A stretch of 7,038 bases of DNA from Myxococcales bacterium (GTDB lineage Bacteria; Myxococcota_C; UBA6777). Position numbers and translations under genes: made by a program. The stretch is from contig JALTMC010000089.1 in NCBI GenBank assembly GCA_027005175.1, positions 1 to 7,038 of the forward strand, in the 5' to 3' direction. Each line of letters opens with the position of its first letter. The first letter of the stretch is position 1. Shown in pieces: positions 1 to 6,037 of this stretch. Below the pieces are notes generated by a model. The model made no database searches. It was not told the DNA's origin and was given only the letters and a program-made list of their open reading frames with translations.

Positions 1-2
1 GA

Positions 3-665
3 TGTATTCGACAAGGAATGACCAATTCAGCTTGTCAATCCAACGAGCAATGCAGCCGGTTAGGCCAATACGGACGATGCATCAATGGCAGGTGTTCCCG
101 GCTAAATCCCCCTTGCACTTCAGACTCTGAATGCCAAAAAATAGGAGCAGCTCTACGATGCAATGAAGGTCGCTGTTCTTTCGAGCGACCCGCAGCTTGC
201 AGTTCGGATCAAGATTGCCAAAAGGACGGCAGGAAAGGGAGTTGCAACAATGGTAAATGCACATTACCTGGTGGATGTACCCAGAACTCCGACTGCCAGG
301 CCACGAATTCTATGGCAATGTGTCGCTTGGGTCGCTGTGTTACTCCCCCAGAATGTCGAACAACGGAGGATTGCAAGAAGCAAAACAAACCTGGCCAATG
401 TCTGCGAAGAAAGTGTGTTCAGACGAACCAATGTCAAACCACCCTGGAATGCATAAAGAAGCTACAATCACGGGAAGCTCGCTGCATCAACGGAAGCTGT
501 CAAAAGCTATCAACAACGGGTTGCTCCACACACGCACAGTGTCAACAAAAGATGGGACCCAATACAAGATGTCTCAATCGTCAATGCATCAAGATCACAC
601 CTTGCCAAGCACAGAAAGACTGCCCTATGGGACGAAGATGCCTACAGGGATTCTGTCGCCGCTAA
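3..665 (+). CDS. Cys-rich tandem-repeat protein, 5' end outside window
   Basis: The visible part is eight tandem repeats of one module with four cysteines each, spaced roughly C-x5-C-x8-C-x4-C. The second spacing grows to 10 and 9 in repeats 6 and 7 and shrinks to 5 in repeat 8. The protein ends two residues after the last cysteine. An in-frame ATG lies at 18, but the frame is open to the left edge, and the codons before it read C-I-R-Q-G, which looks like the last cysteine of a preceding repeat plus linker. The AAGGA before that ATG touches it directly, so it is a poor ribosome site. I therefore treat the gene as starting left of the window. The pattern resembles the Dickkopf-like Cys repeats common in myxobacterial surface proteins, a family comparison made from memory. 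The many paired cysteines suggest an exported, disulfide-rich protein, but the signal peptide would be outside the window. Function and binding partner are unknown. Confidence 0.8.
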   Translation, partial: CIRQGMTNSACQSNEQCSRLGQYGRCINGRCSRLNPPCTSDSECQKIGAALRCNEGRCSFERPAACSSDQDCQKDGRKGSCNNGKCTLPGGCTQNSDCQATNSMAMCRLGRCVTPPECRTTEDCKKQNKPGQCLRRKCVQTNQCQTTLECIKKLQSREARCINGSCQKLSTTGCSTHAQCQQKMGPNTRCLNRQCIKITPCQAQKDCPMGRRCLQGFCRR

Positions 666-691
666 ATGTAAATTTTGTTGAGTTATCGATC

Positions 692-1675
692 CTAGTACCC
701 GAGAGTAGCAAGGGCTGCACGAAGGGTTTGGGCAGAATGCAACAGGCTTTGTTCTTCTTCCTCACTCAACTCCAGAGAGATGACACTGCAGATGCCATCC
801 GCTCCAACCACGACAGGCAAACTTAAAGTAACATTCTGAACCCCCATCACTTCGTCGTGATGGCAGCTCACAGTCATGACACTGCGTTGATTGGCCAGGA
901 TCGCTTTGGCCAATCGAGTGGTTCCCAAACCAATGGCATAACAGGTAGCTCCCTTCCGACGAATCACTTCTTTTGCTGCATCTCTCACCCGGATCGCCAT
1001 CTCTTCCCAAGACTGCCCCAAAGAGTTGTGGTCAACGAGTGATTGCAAGGGAACCCCTGAGATGTTCACCTTGCTCCATACAGCGACTTCGCTGTCTCCA
1101 TGTTCGCCGATAATATAAGCATGTACATTGCGAGTGTCCATGTTGAGCTTCTCACTCAACAACGCACGAAATCGGGAGGTATCAAGCAGCGTTCCGGTTC
1201 CTAGAACACGACCGGAGGGCAAGCCGGAGATCTTCCATGCAAGGTGAGTCATCACATCAACGGGGTTGCTCACAATCACAAGAACCGCATCAGGACTCCC
1301 TTGGACCAAGGGTGGAATGAGAGAGTTAAAGATCTCTGCATTGCGATGCATCAGATCCAACCGAGTTTCACCGGGTTTTCGCTTGGCACCTGCGGTGATA
1401 ATAATCAGCTGTGCGTCACCGCAAGCTTCAAGCCCACCTGCTTCCAGTGTCATTGGTGAAGCAAAGGAGAGACCATGCAACAGGTCCATCACCTCACCTT
1501 CCGCTTTTTCAGGGACAGCATCCACCAGCACCAAGTGATTCACTGTATTTTCAATGAGCATCGCATAGGCGATCGCCATTCCCACCTGACCGGCCCCAAT
1601 GATAGCAGCCTTGGTCCCCTTCCTCTCCGAACGTTGCTCTGCTCCTGAATAGGCAAGAATCCCTGATACACTCAT
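692..1675 (-). CDS. L-lactate/malate dehydrogenase family (LDH fold, Arg at the specificity position)
   Basis: A 327-residue NAD-dependent 2-hydroxyacid dehydrogenase of the LDH/MDH family, interconverting a 2-oxoacid and its L-hydroxyacid in the cytoplasm. The Rossmann motif GAGQVG is at residues 27-32. Asp52 ends the second strand, the usual mark of NAD rather than NADP use. The active-site loop AGAKRKPGETRLDL starts at 95. Asp165 and Arg168 (DTSRFR) and His192 (GEHGDSE) match the catalytic Asp168, Arg171 and His195 of LDH. Most of the chain is LDH-like (ETRLDL, RDAAKE, KGAT), yet residue 99 is Arg where LDH has Gln102 and malate dehydrogenase has Arg. The substrate may therefore be oxaloacetate/malate rather than pyruvate/lactate. 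I chose the ATG at 1675 because AAGGGGGA precedes it by 9 bases and the protein then has normal family length. It is divergent from the sigma54 activator gene and converges on the Cys-rich gene across 26 bases with no visible terminator. Confidence 0.93.
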   Translation of the reverse strand: MSVSGILAYSGAEQRSERKGTKAAIIGAGQVGMAIAYAMLIENTVNHLVLVDAVPEKAEGEVMDLLHGLSFASPMTLEAGGLEACGDAQLIIITAGAKRKPGETRLDLMHRNAEIFNSLIPPLVQGSPDAVLVIVSNPVDVMTHLAWKISGLPSGRVLGTGTLLDTSRFRALLSEKLNMDTRNVHAYIIGEHGDSEVAVWSKVNISGVPLQSLVDHNSLGQSWEEMAIRVRDAAKEVIRRKGATCYAIGLGTTRLAKAILANQRSVMTVSCHHDEVMGVQNVTLSLPVVVGADGICSVISLELSEEEEQSLLHSAQTLRAALATLGY

Positions 1676-1684
1676 CGTGAAAAA

Positions 1685-1692
1685 TCCCCCTT
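1685..1692 (-). promoter_or_regulatory. Ribosome binding site of the LDH-family gene
   Basis: On the minus strand this reads AAGGGGGA, nine bases before the ATG at 1675. It decides the start codon. An in-frame upstream ATG at 1759 would add 28 residues unlike any LDH N-terminus and has no comparable purine-rich site. Confidence 0.75.
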
Positions 1693-1720
1693 TGTTCAAT
1701 TGGCATACACAATGAGCATG

Positions 1721-1749
1721 GTTATAGCTTGAAGGCCAAAGAAAAACAA
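1721..1749 (-). promoter_or_regulatory. Possible sigma70-type promoter of the LDH-family gene
   Basis: On the minus strand, TTGTTT (positions 1749-1744) and TATAAC (1726-1721) are 17 bases apart, a rough -35/-10 pair about 45-70 bases before the start codon. The -35 box matches only in its TTG half. No GG-N10-GC sigma54 element is found on this strand between the two divergent genes, so a housekeeping promoter is the simpler reading. Confidence 0.3.
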
Positions 1750-1779
1750 ACAAGAACAAAAATCAGCATTGAAAAAAAA

Positions 1780-1791
1780 ACGATATGTAGT
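1780..1791 (-). promoter_or_regulatory. Operator-like site, copy A (ACTACATATCGT)
   Basis: Read on the minus strand it differs at one base of 12 from the site at 1832-1843, which lies in the opposite orientation 52 bases away. It belongs to a five-copy set with the consensus A-Y-K-A-Y-A-T-W-T-C-G-Y, whose other three copies sit upstream of the dienoyl-CoA isomerase gene. It is a probable binding site for the adjacent enhancer-binding protein. Confidence 0.45.
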
Positions 1792-1831
1792 TAGTCTAGA
1801 CAAACAATATATCCACTCCATCATCACTGAA

Positions 1832-1843
1832 ACGACATATCGT
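1832..1843 (+). promoter_or_regulatory. Operator-like site, copy B (ACGACATATCGT)
   Basis: An imperfect palindrome with ACGA and TCGT arms around CATA, 46 bases before the start codon of the sigma54 activator. With copy A it forms an inverted pair. Its position fits autoregulation of the activator gene and possibly control of the divergent dehydrogenase gene. Confidence 0.5.
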
Positions 1844-1888
1844 CAAAGCAAAAGATATATAAGGTTTGCAACAAGCAAGGATACAAAG

Positions 1889-3388
1889 ATGAAGCTAGGC
1901 GATCCCAGTTTGGTGAAAATATTGGAGGCGTTAGAGAATGTCATTCCATCGGATTTATCGGCGATATTGGACATTGAGGGGACGAATCAATTAAAAGTCC
2001 GGGCAGCGATGGGAGAGTTGGCCTCGGAGAGGCTCAGGGATCTGTATGTTGATTTGGATCGTCGTCCAACGATGATAGAGGCATTGGAGGGGGAGGAGCC
2101 ATTTTTGGCAGACCACGAGACCCATGATGAGCCTGACACCTATTCGGAAGTCATAGCCTTACCGGGCGAGCATTCTTGTTTGGTTGTTCCGCTTCGCTCG
2201 GAGCAAGCATTGGTTGGGGCAATGACATTGGACAGCGTTCAATGTGATGCATTTAGTTCTGATCAGATCCGGGCAGTCAAGGGTTTTGCTCAACTTGCAG
2301 CAAGAGTGATCAAGGAGCAGCAGACATTAAACAGATTGTCGCAACAAGTCGAGACTCTTGCGTTGGAGAATGCTTCCTTACGAGAGGAAGGAAAAGAGCC
2401 GGTTCTGATTGGTCGTTCGACGACTTGGAAGCGAGTGGTAGAGTCTGTCCGCCTTGTCGCCCCCACACCGACCAATGTGTTGATTACCGGAGAGACAGGG
2501 ACAGGCAAGGAGCATGTCGCTAGAGCACTTCATCAATGGTCGGCACGAGCATCCGGTCCATTTGTTGCGGTGAACTGCGCTGTCTTGGTTCCAGAGTTGG
2601 CTCTGAGCGTTTTGTTCGGACACGAGAGAGGTGCCTTTACTGGAGCGGATAGGCAAAGGCCAGGACGTTTTGAGTTGGCAGAGGGAGGAACCTTATTTCT
2701 CGATGAGGTGGGAGAACTTCCTCTGGCAGCGCAAGCACAGTTACTTCGGGTGGTTCAAGAGAAAACGTTTGAGCGAGTTGGTGGGATCGAGCCATTGCAG
2801 GCCGATGTTCGACTTATTGCAGCAACCAATAAAGATCTAACAGTGGAAGCACATCGCAGTGGATTTAGGGAAGATCTCTACTATCGTCTCAACAGTTTTC
2901 CGATAGTCCTTCCACCGCTGCGAGAACGAGAAGGAGATATCGCTTTGATGGCATCTCACTTAATACAGCGTGTACGCAGTCAGTTCAACATGCCCAAGTT
3001 AAGTATCACGACAGAGGCGATCCATAAGCTCGAAGGATATAGTTGGCCGGGCAATGTAAGGGAGTTGGGAAATATACTGGAGCGAGCGGCAATTTTGGCA
3101 CAAGGAAAGGAGATCCACCCTGGGCATATTGACTGGGAGTACAATGCCTCTGCCCAGAAAAGTCTTAAGGTCTACGAGCCAGAGAGGTCTCACAGTTTCC
3201 AGGCTCCAGACGAGTATGCCATACCCGATGAACTTCCACGACTACACCGGGTCATGGCAGAAGAGATCCTCCGAGCCATTGGTGAGAGTGACGGCAAGAT
3301 AGCAGGGAAGCAAGGAGCCGCAAGAAAACTAGGACTCCCAACAACAACATTGCGGAGTATGATTAAGAGGTTTCACTTAAAAGGATAG
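1889..3388 (+). CDS. norR: NorR-like sigma54-dependent transcriptional activator (GAF-AAA+-Fis HTH)
   Basis: A 499-residue enhancer-binding protein, close in length and layout to E. coli NorR (504). Residues 8-140 form a GAF sensor domain, 141-168 a helical linker, about 172-405 the AAA+ ATPase domain, and 465-495 a Fis-type helix-turn-helix. The Walker A motif GETGTGKE (201-208), an intact GAFTGA loop (248-253) that contacts sigma54, Walker B GGTLFLDE (266-273) and the arginine-finger segment FREDLYYRL (326-334) are all present, so it should be an active sigma54 activator. In the GAF domain Arg59, Asp80, Asp83, Cys97 and Asp115, plus His95, have the same spacing as Arg75, Asp96, Asp99, Cys113, Asp131 and His111 of NorR, the proposed nitric oxide-sensing non-haem iron site. 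The recognition helix (PTTTLRSMIKRF) is more FhlA-like than that of NorR, so its DNA site may differ. I prefer the ATG at 1889, with AAGGA 7-8 bases upstream; a TTG at 1769 would add 40 unrelated residues and overlap the operators. The gene symbol is by similarity only. Confidence 0.88.
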   Translation: MKLGDPSLVKILEALENVIPSDLSAILDIEGTNQLKVRAAMGELASERLRDLYVDLDRRPTMIEALEGEEPFLADHETHDEPDTYSEVIALPGEHSCLVVPLRSEQALVGAMTLDSVQCDAFSSDQIRAVKGFAQLAARVIKEQQTLNRLSQQVETLALENASLREEGKEPVLIGRSTTWKRVVESVRLVAPTPTNVLITGETGTGKEHVARALHQWSARASGPFVAVNCAVLVPELALSVLFGHERGAFTGADRQRPGRFELAEGGTLFLDEVGELPLAAQAQLLRVVQEKTFERVGGIEPLQADVRLIAATNKDLTVEAHRSGFREDLYYRLNSFPIVLPPLREREGDIALMASHLIQRVRSQFNMPKLSITTEAIHKLEGYSWPGNVRELGNILERAAILAQGKEIHPGHIDWEYNASAQKSLKVYEPERSHSFQAPDEYAIPDELPRLHRVMAEEILRAIGESDGKIAGKQGAARKLGLPTTTLRSMIKRFHLKG

Positions 3389-3418
3389 AAGGAAAGGATA
3401 GAAGGAAAGGATAGAAGA
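3380..3418. repeat. 13-bp tandem repeat, three copies, across the activator stop codon
   Basis: The unit AAAGGATAGAAGG is repeated at 3380-3392, 3393-3405 and 3406-3418, the last copy with one mismatch. The TAG stop of the activator gene lies in the first copy. The array fills the 37-base gap between two convergent genes and is purely pyrimidine-rich on the other strand. It has no hairpin and is not a typical terminator; replication slippage is the likely origin. Confidence 0.85.
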
Positions 3419-3425
3419 AAGAGGC

Positions 3426-4514
3426 TCAGTTCGGGTTGGGCTTGGGAGTGGTGCTGGAGCTTGCGGGGAGTTTGGGCTTCTTGATGTAGGCAGTATTGAT
3501 TTTCCCAGTGAGGGATTTGAGGAAAGCAACGATCAGGTCAACTTGTTGAGCGTTGAGCTTTCGCCCCAACTGATACTGAGCCATCATACTCACTGCTTTG
3601 TGGAGTGTTTTGATAGAGCCGTCATGAAGATAGGGACCCGTTTTCTCAACATTACGTAGGCTTGGGACTTTGAACATTGCCTTGTCTACCGGGTTCTTTG
3701 TGACTTGAAAACGCCCTGTGTCTTTGTTGCCCGGCCAAGCTTTGACCAGCCCGAGTTTTTGATACATATGACCCCCCAACAATGGTCCCGTATGACAGGT
3801 AATACAACCTGTCATGACAAAAAGCATAAAGCCTTTCTTTTCTTTGTTGGTCAGTGCAGCTTTATCTCCCTTAAGAAATGCATCCCAACGAGCAGGTGTG
3901 GTGAGATTTCGCTCAAAAGCACCGATAGCTTTGGCCATGTTGTCGTAAGTTACAGGATCTTTGGATTTTGGAAATGCCTTTTTAAAAGCAACCACATAAC
4001 CAGGGATCGATTTCAACACTTTAACGACAGCTGCGGCATTGGGCATGGCCATCTCAACAGGGTTGAGAACGGGACCTTTGGCTTGATCTTCAACGTCGGG
4101 AGAGCGTCCATCCCAAAACTGGGTAATATGGCCAGCAGCGTTGTATACGGTAGGAGAGTTACGACCTCCAAGCTGCTTCTTATGTCCGGGAGATCTTGGA
4201 TTGTTATCCACGCCGTACTTCCCCAACTGATGACAAGAGTTGCAAGAGATATCGTGATTTTTGGAAAGGCGGGGCTCGTAATAAAGCATCCGACCCAAAG
4301 CAATTTTTGCGGGGGTTCCCGGATTTTTTGCTGACGAAAAAGCAGCAGGAAGGGCTCGAAACGCGAGCTTCATCCCCTGCGGAACAACAACAGGTTTTTC
4401 TGTGTTGCGGGCAGTAGGCTTACCAGCCGCACGAGCAACTCGGGCAACTTGCTTCCACGTAAAAAATCCCACGACGAGAACAGGTACTGCAAACCAGGCA
4501 AATCGTTTCAACAT
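3426..4514 (-). CDS. Di-heme cytochrome c peroxidase (CcpA/MauG family)
   Basis: A 362-residue periplasmic enzyme expected to reduce hydrogen peroxide to water with electrons from small cytochromes. A hydrophobic N-terminal segment (residues 5-20) follows Lys3-Arg4 and should export or anchor the protein. Two c-type heme motifs are present, CNSCH at 91-95 and CITCH at 237-241. His111 lies 16 residues after the first heme histidine, the same spacing as the His55/His71 pair of the Pseudomonas enzyme. RNSPTVYNA, FWDGRS and NPVEM, typical of the peroxidase heme pocket, follow. Met280 in AMFKVPSLRN is a candidate axial ligand of the second heme. The tail is rich in Lys, Pro and Ser and looks disordered. 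AAAGGAG lies 7 bases before the ATG. The gene follows the isomerase gene by 78 bases with no clear promoter or terminator between them, so co-transcription is likely. MauG-like protein oxidation is a less likely role. Confidence 0.92.
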   Translation of the reverse strand: MLKRFAWFAVPVLVVGFFTWKQVARVARAAGKPTARNTEKPVVVPQGMKLAFRALPAAFSSAKNPGTPAKIALGRMLYYEPRLSKNHDISCNSCHQLGKYGVDNNPRSPGHKKQLGGRNSPTVYNAAGHITQFWDGRSPDVEDQAKGPVLNPVEMAMPNAAAVVKVLKSIPGYVVAFKKAFPKSKDPVTYDNMAKAIGAFERNLTTPARWDAFLKGDKAALTNKEKKGFMLFVMTGCITCHTGPLLGGHMYQKLGLVKAWPGNKDTGRFQVTKNPVDKAMFKVPSLRNVEKTGPYLHDGSIKTLHKAVSMMAQYQLGRKLNAQQVDLIVAFLKSLTGKINTAYIKKPKLPASSSTTPKPNPN

Positions 4515-4592
4515 TCATCAACTCCTTTGTTTGAGTCTTCTACACCATTAATGACATCACAAGAGACACAGAGGCTCTGCGAAAAAAGGGAC

Positions 4593-5414
4593 TCATTCCC
4601 CCTTAAATTCGGGCTTTCTTTTTTCCATAAACGATTGAAAGGCTTCCAACAAGTCACCACTTGGCATGATCATAGTGTTGCGCATCACAGCATAATGCAG
4701 GCCATCCTCCACAGAGACATGGCGACTGTAATTCAACGTCTCTTTGCTCGACTGGACTGCCAAAGGAGAACGTGAAGCGATCATCTCAGCCATCTCTTTG
4801 GCTCCAGCCATCAGTGACTCCTGGTCCGAATACATGCGATTAATCAAACGCATGTCCAACGCTTCTTGTGCACTTACATCACGCGCGGTAAAAGCGAGTT
4901 CTCGGGTCAAACCTTGTCCGATAATCAGAGGAAGGCGCTGTAGAGAACCAAGATCTGCCACCATCGCCATCGCCACCTCTCGAAGAGAGAATACTGCATT
5001 CTCGGTGGCCAGCCGGATATCACAGGCAGAGATCAAGTCCAGACCTCCCCCAATACATACACCGTGAACTGCCGCAATCACAGGCTTGCGACATCGCTCC
5101 ACCACAGTCAAAGCCTCTTGCCACTTTTTGACATAACTCACCAGATCCATGCGATTAGCTGAGGTTTGATGGGACAGATCCATCACTGGAATCTCTGCAA
5201 GAGATGTCAAATCCAAACCACTGCAAAAGCCTTTACCACGACCCGAAAGAACAATAGAACGAACAGAACGATCAAGATCCAGATCCTCAAACAATGGAAT
5301 CATCGCATCCCAAAACCCCAGATCCATCGCGTTCCGCTTCTCTGGCCGGTTGAGAGACACAAATGCCACATGCCCCTCTCTCTCACATACCAACCCATCG
5401 TAAACTTCACCCAT
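4593..5414 (-). CDS. ECH1-type delta(3,5)-delta(2,4)-dienoyl-CoA isomerase (crotonase family)
   Basis: A 273-residue crotonase-fold acyl-CoA enzyme. Annotation pipelines may call it enoyl-CoA hydratase. The oxyanion-hole segments are GKGFCSGLDL (60-69) and VHGVCIGGGLD (116-126). Asp126, Glu146 and Asp154 match, with identical spacing of 20 and 8, Asp176, Glu196 and Asp204 of the rat peroxisomal isomerase, and the following GSLQRLP is also characteristic. A hydratase normally has two catalytic Glu residues instead. The expected reaction moves conjugated double bonds in 3,5-dienoyl-CoA to 2,4-dienoyl-CoA, an auxiliary step in beta-oxidation of unsaturated fatty acids with odd-numbered double bonds. 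AGGAG stands 6-7 bases before the ATG. It is the first gene of a probable operon with the peroxidase and lies just behind a sigma54-type promoter. No other beta-oxidation gene is in the window. Confidence 0.87.
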   Translation of the reverse strand: MGEVYDGLVCEREGHVAFVSLNRPEKRNAMDLGFWDAMIPLFEDLDLDRSVRSIVLSGRGKGFCSGLDLTSLAEIPVMDLSHQTSANRMDLVSYVKKWQEALTVVERCRKPVIAAVHGVCIGGGLDLISACDIRLATENAVFSLREVAMAMVADLGSLQRLPLIIGQGLTRELAFTARDVSAQEALDMRLINRMYSDQESLMAGAKEMAEMIASRSPLAVQSSKETLNYSRHVSVEDGLHYAVMRNTMIMPSGDLLEAFQSFMEKRKPEFKGE

Positions 5415-5446
5415 ATGTCTCTCCTACTTAAAGTATTGCTTCTCCC

Positions 5447-5463
5447 AGCAGAATCCATGCCAA
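5447..5463 (-). promoter_or_regulatory. Sigma54 (-24/-12) promoter of the isomerase-peroxidase operon
   Basis: On the minus strand TTGGCATGGATTCTGCT contains GG (5461-5460) and GC (5449-5448) exactly 10 bases apart. It agrees with the consensus TGGCACG-N4-TTGCW except at two positions. Transcription should start near 5436, giving a leader of about 20 bases that holds the ribosome site AGGAG. An AATCAA core at 5474-5479, between promoter and upstream sites, could be part of an IHF site, but its second half matches poorly. Confidence 0.72.
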
Positions 5464-5526
5464 GAAAGATTGAAATCAAATCACAAAGAATGTCTTATTC
5501 ATACACGAATACAAAAACAATAAAAA

Positions 5527-5580
5527 ACGATATATCATCCATCAATGCCTGCGATATGTCATCATATACGAAATATCATC
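5527..5580 (-). promoter_or_regulatory. Three upstream activator sites for the sigma54 promoter
   Basis: Three same-orientation copies of one 12-mer: ATGATATTTCGT (5579-5568), ATGACATATCGC (5562-5551) and ATGATATATCGT (5538-5527), read on the minus strand. Their centres fall about 96, 120 and 137 bases upstream of the predicted transcription start, in the normal range for enhancer-binding proteins. Two related sites lie beside the NorR-like gene. Three sites upstream of a sigma54 promoter also matches the published layout of E. coli norVW, although the base pattern differs from the GT-N7-AC core described there. Confidence 0.55.
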
Positions 5581-5640
5581 AGGACTCTGCTTTCTTGAAA
5601 CCACAACACCTCGCTCCCCATACACACCAAACATCACAGA

Positions 5641-5690
5641 GAAAAAGCAACACCTTACCTTCTCCACAGCCGAAGCCTATAAGGAAGGTG
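5641..5690 (-). terminator. Possible intrinsic terminator, minus strand
   Basis: On the minus strand CACCTTCCTT (5690-5681) can pair with AAGGTAAGGTG (5661-5651) in a 10-bp stem with one bulged T and a 19-base loop. The loop contains a small GGC-TTCG-GCT hairpin. TTGCTTTTTC follows directly. It could end read-through from parA, about 350 bases upstream, before the isomerase promoter. The bulge, the long loop and the interrupted T-run keep confidence low. Confidence 0.35.
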
Positions 5691-5872
5691 ACACACCACC
5701 GCGTTCACGCACCACCGGGCTCGTGATTGTTTATCACGCACTTATTGTATGCGATCCATCGACCTGTCCATTTGCCGCGCACGACGGGGTTCATGCCTCA
5801 GAAAACCGTGCTTTCCTCGCCCCAGAAAGCCGAGCCTCGTTATTGCGACGAACAACACAAGTGGTCCAAGTG

Positions 5873-5991
5873 CTGGCCAGGAGCTTTGTAGACAGGAGTT
5901 CTGACAAAAGACAAGCTATCAGAAAACTCATGCTCTTGGGCTAGACCGATATGGGGTACTGGTCAGGAACTCTGTAGCCAGGATTTCAGTC
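5873..5991. repeat. Degenerate 33-bp direct repeat pair
   Basis: The segments 5873-5905 and 5959-5991 match at 26 of 33 bases. Each is itself roughly two copies of a CAGGA-N6-TG-type unit (CAGGAGCTTTG, CAGGAGTTCTG, CAGGAACTCTG, CAGGATTTCAG). They lie in non-coding DNA 86 bases apart. No transposase or recognisable terminal repeat accompanies them. Confidence 0.55.
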
Positions 5992-6037
5992 TTCACATAG
6001 AATGAGAGCAATCATCGACGTTTGCAACAATCATAGG

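Larger units (their letters stand above)
5581..6037. other. Gene-poor region between the isomerase promoter and parA
   Basis: About 450 bases with no convincing gene. The best plus-strand frame runs from a GTG at 5723 to 5944 (73 codons) but has no ribosome site and no recognisable motif. The best minus-strand frame (5931-5791, 46 codons) has only a weak purine stretch before its ATG. I found no tRNA, tmRNA, SRP RNA or RNase P RNA by eye. The region holds a hairpin at 5722-5738 (CGTGAT, 5-base loop, ATCACG), a possible terminator, and a pair of degenerate direct repeats. It may be decayed DNA or carry an unrecognised small RNA. Confidence 0.6.

Noticed and set aside
1701-1717. TTGGCAT...GC on the plus strand, resembling a sigma54 promoter
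   Set aside because: The GG and GC are 12 bases apart instead of 10, and the motif copies would lie downstream of it.
1676-1759. Upstream ATG start of the LDH-family gene
   Set aside because: It adds 28 residues not seen in the family, while AAGGGGGA lies directly before the ATG at 1675. The segment is better read as promoter.
1863-1876. GG-N10-GC element before the activator gene
   Set aside because: Only the GG and GC match the sigma54 consensus. Transcription would begin at the start codon and lose the ribosome site.
1769-1888. TTG start giving the activator a 40-residue N-terminal extension
   Set aside because: The extension is Lys/Arg/Tyr-rich, unlike a GAF domain, overlaps the operator sites, and has no ribosome site. 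The ATG at 1889 has AAGGA at good distance and gives NorR-like length.
4569-4579. Perfect small palindrome CAGAG-G-CTCTG between isomerase and peroxidase genes
   Set aside because: A one-base loop cannot fold well, and no T-run follows on the transcribed strand, so it is not a credible terminator.
5166-5726. Long plus-strand frame of 186 codons
   Set aside because: Its first half is antisense to the isomerase gene and the rest crosses the promoter and activator sites. The composition (Thr, His, Lys, Pro) does not look like a protein.
5790-5822. GAGGAAAG on the minus strand, recalling the start of RNase P RNA
   Set aside because: The following conserved bases and the rest of the RNase P core are missing, and the region is too short.
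5723-5944. 73-codon plus-strand frame starting at GTG
   Set aside because: No ribosome site, no recognisable motif, and it runs through degenerate repeats.
5959-5975. Resemblance of GAACTCTGTAGC to part of the ColE1/pUC replication origin
   Set aside because: Only about a dozen bases match and none of the surrounding origin is present; treated as chance.
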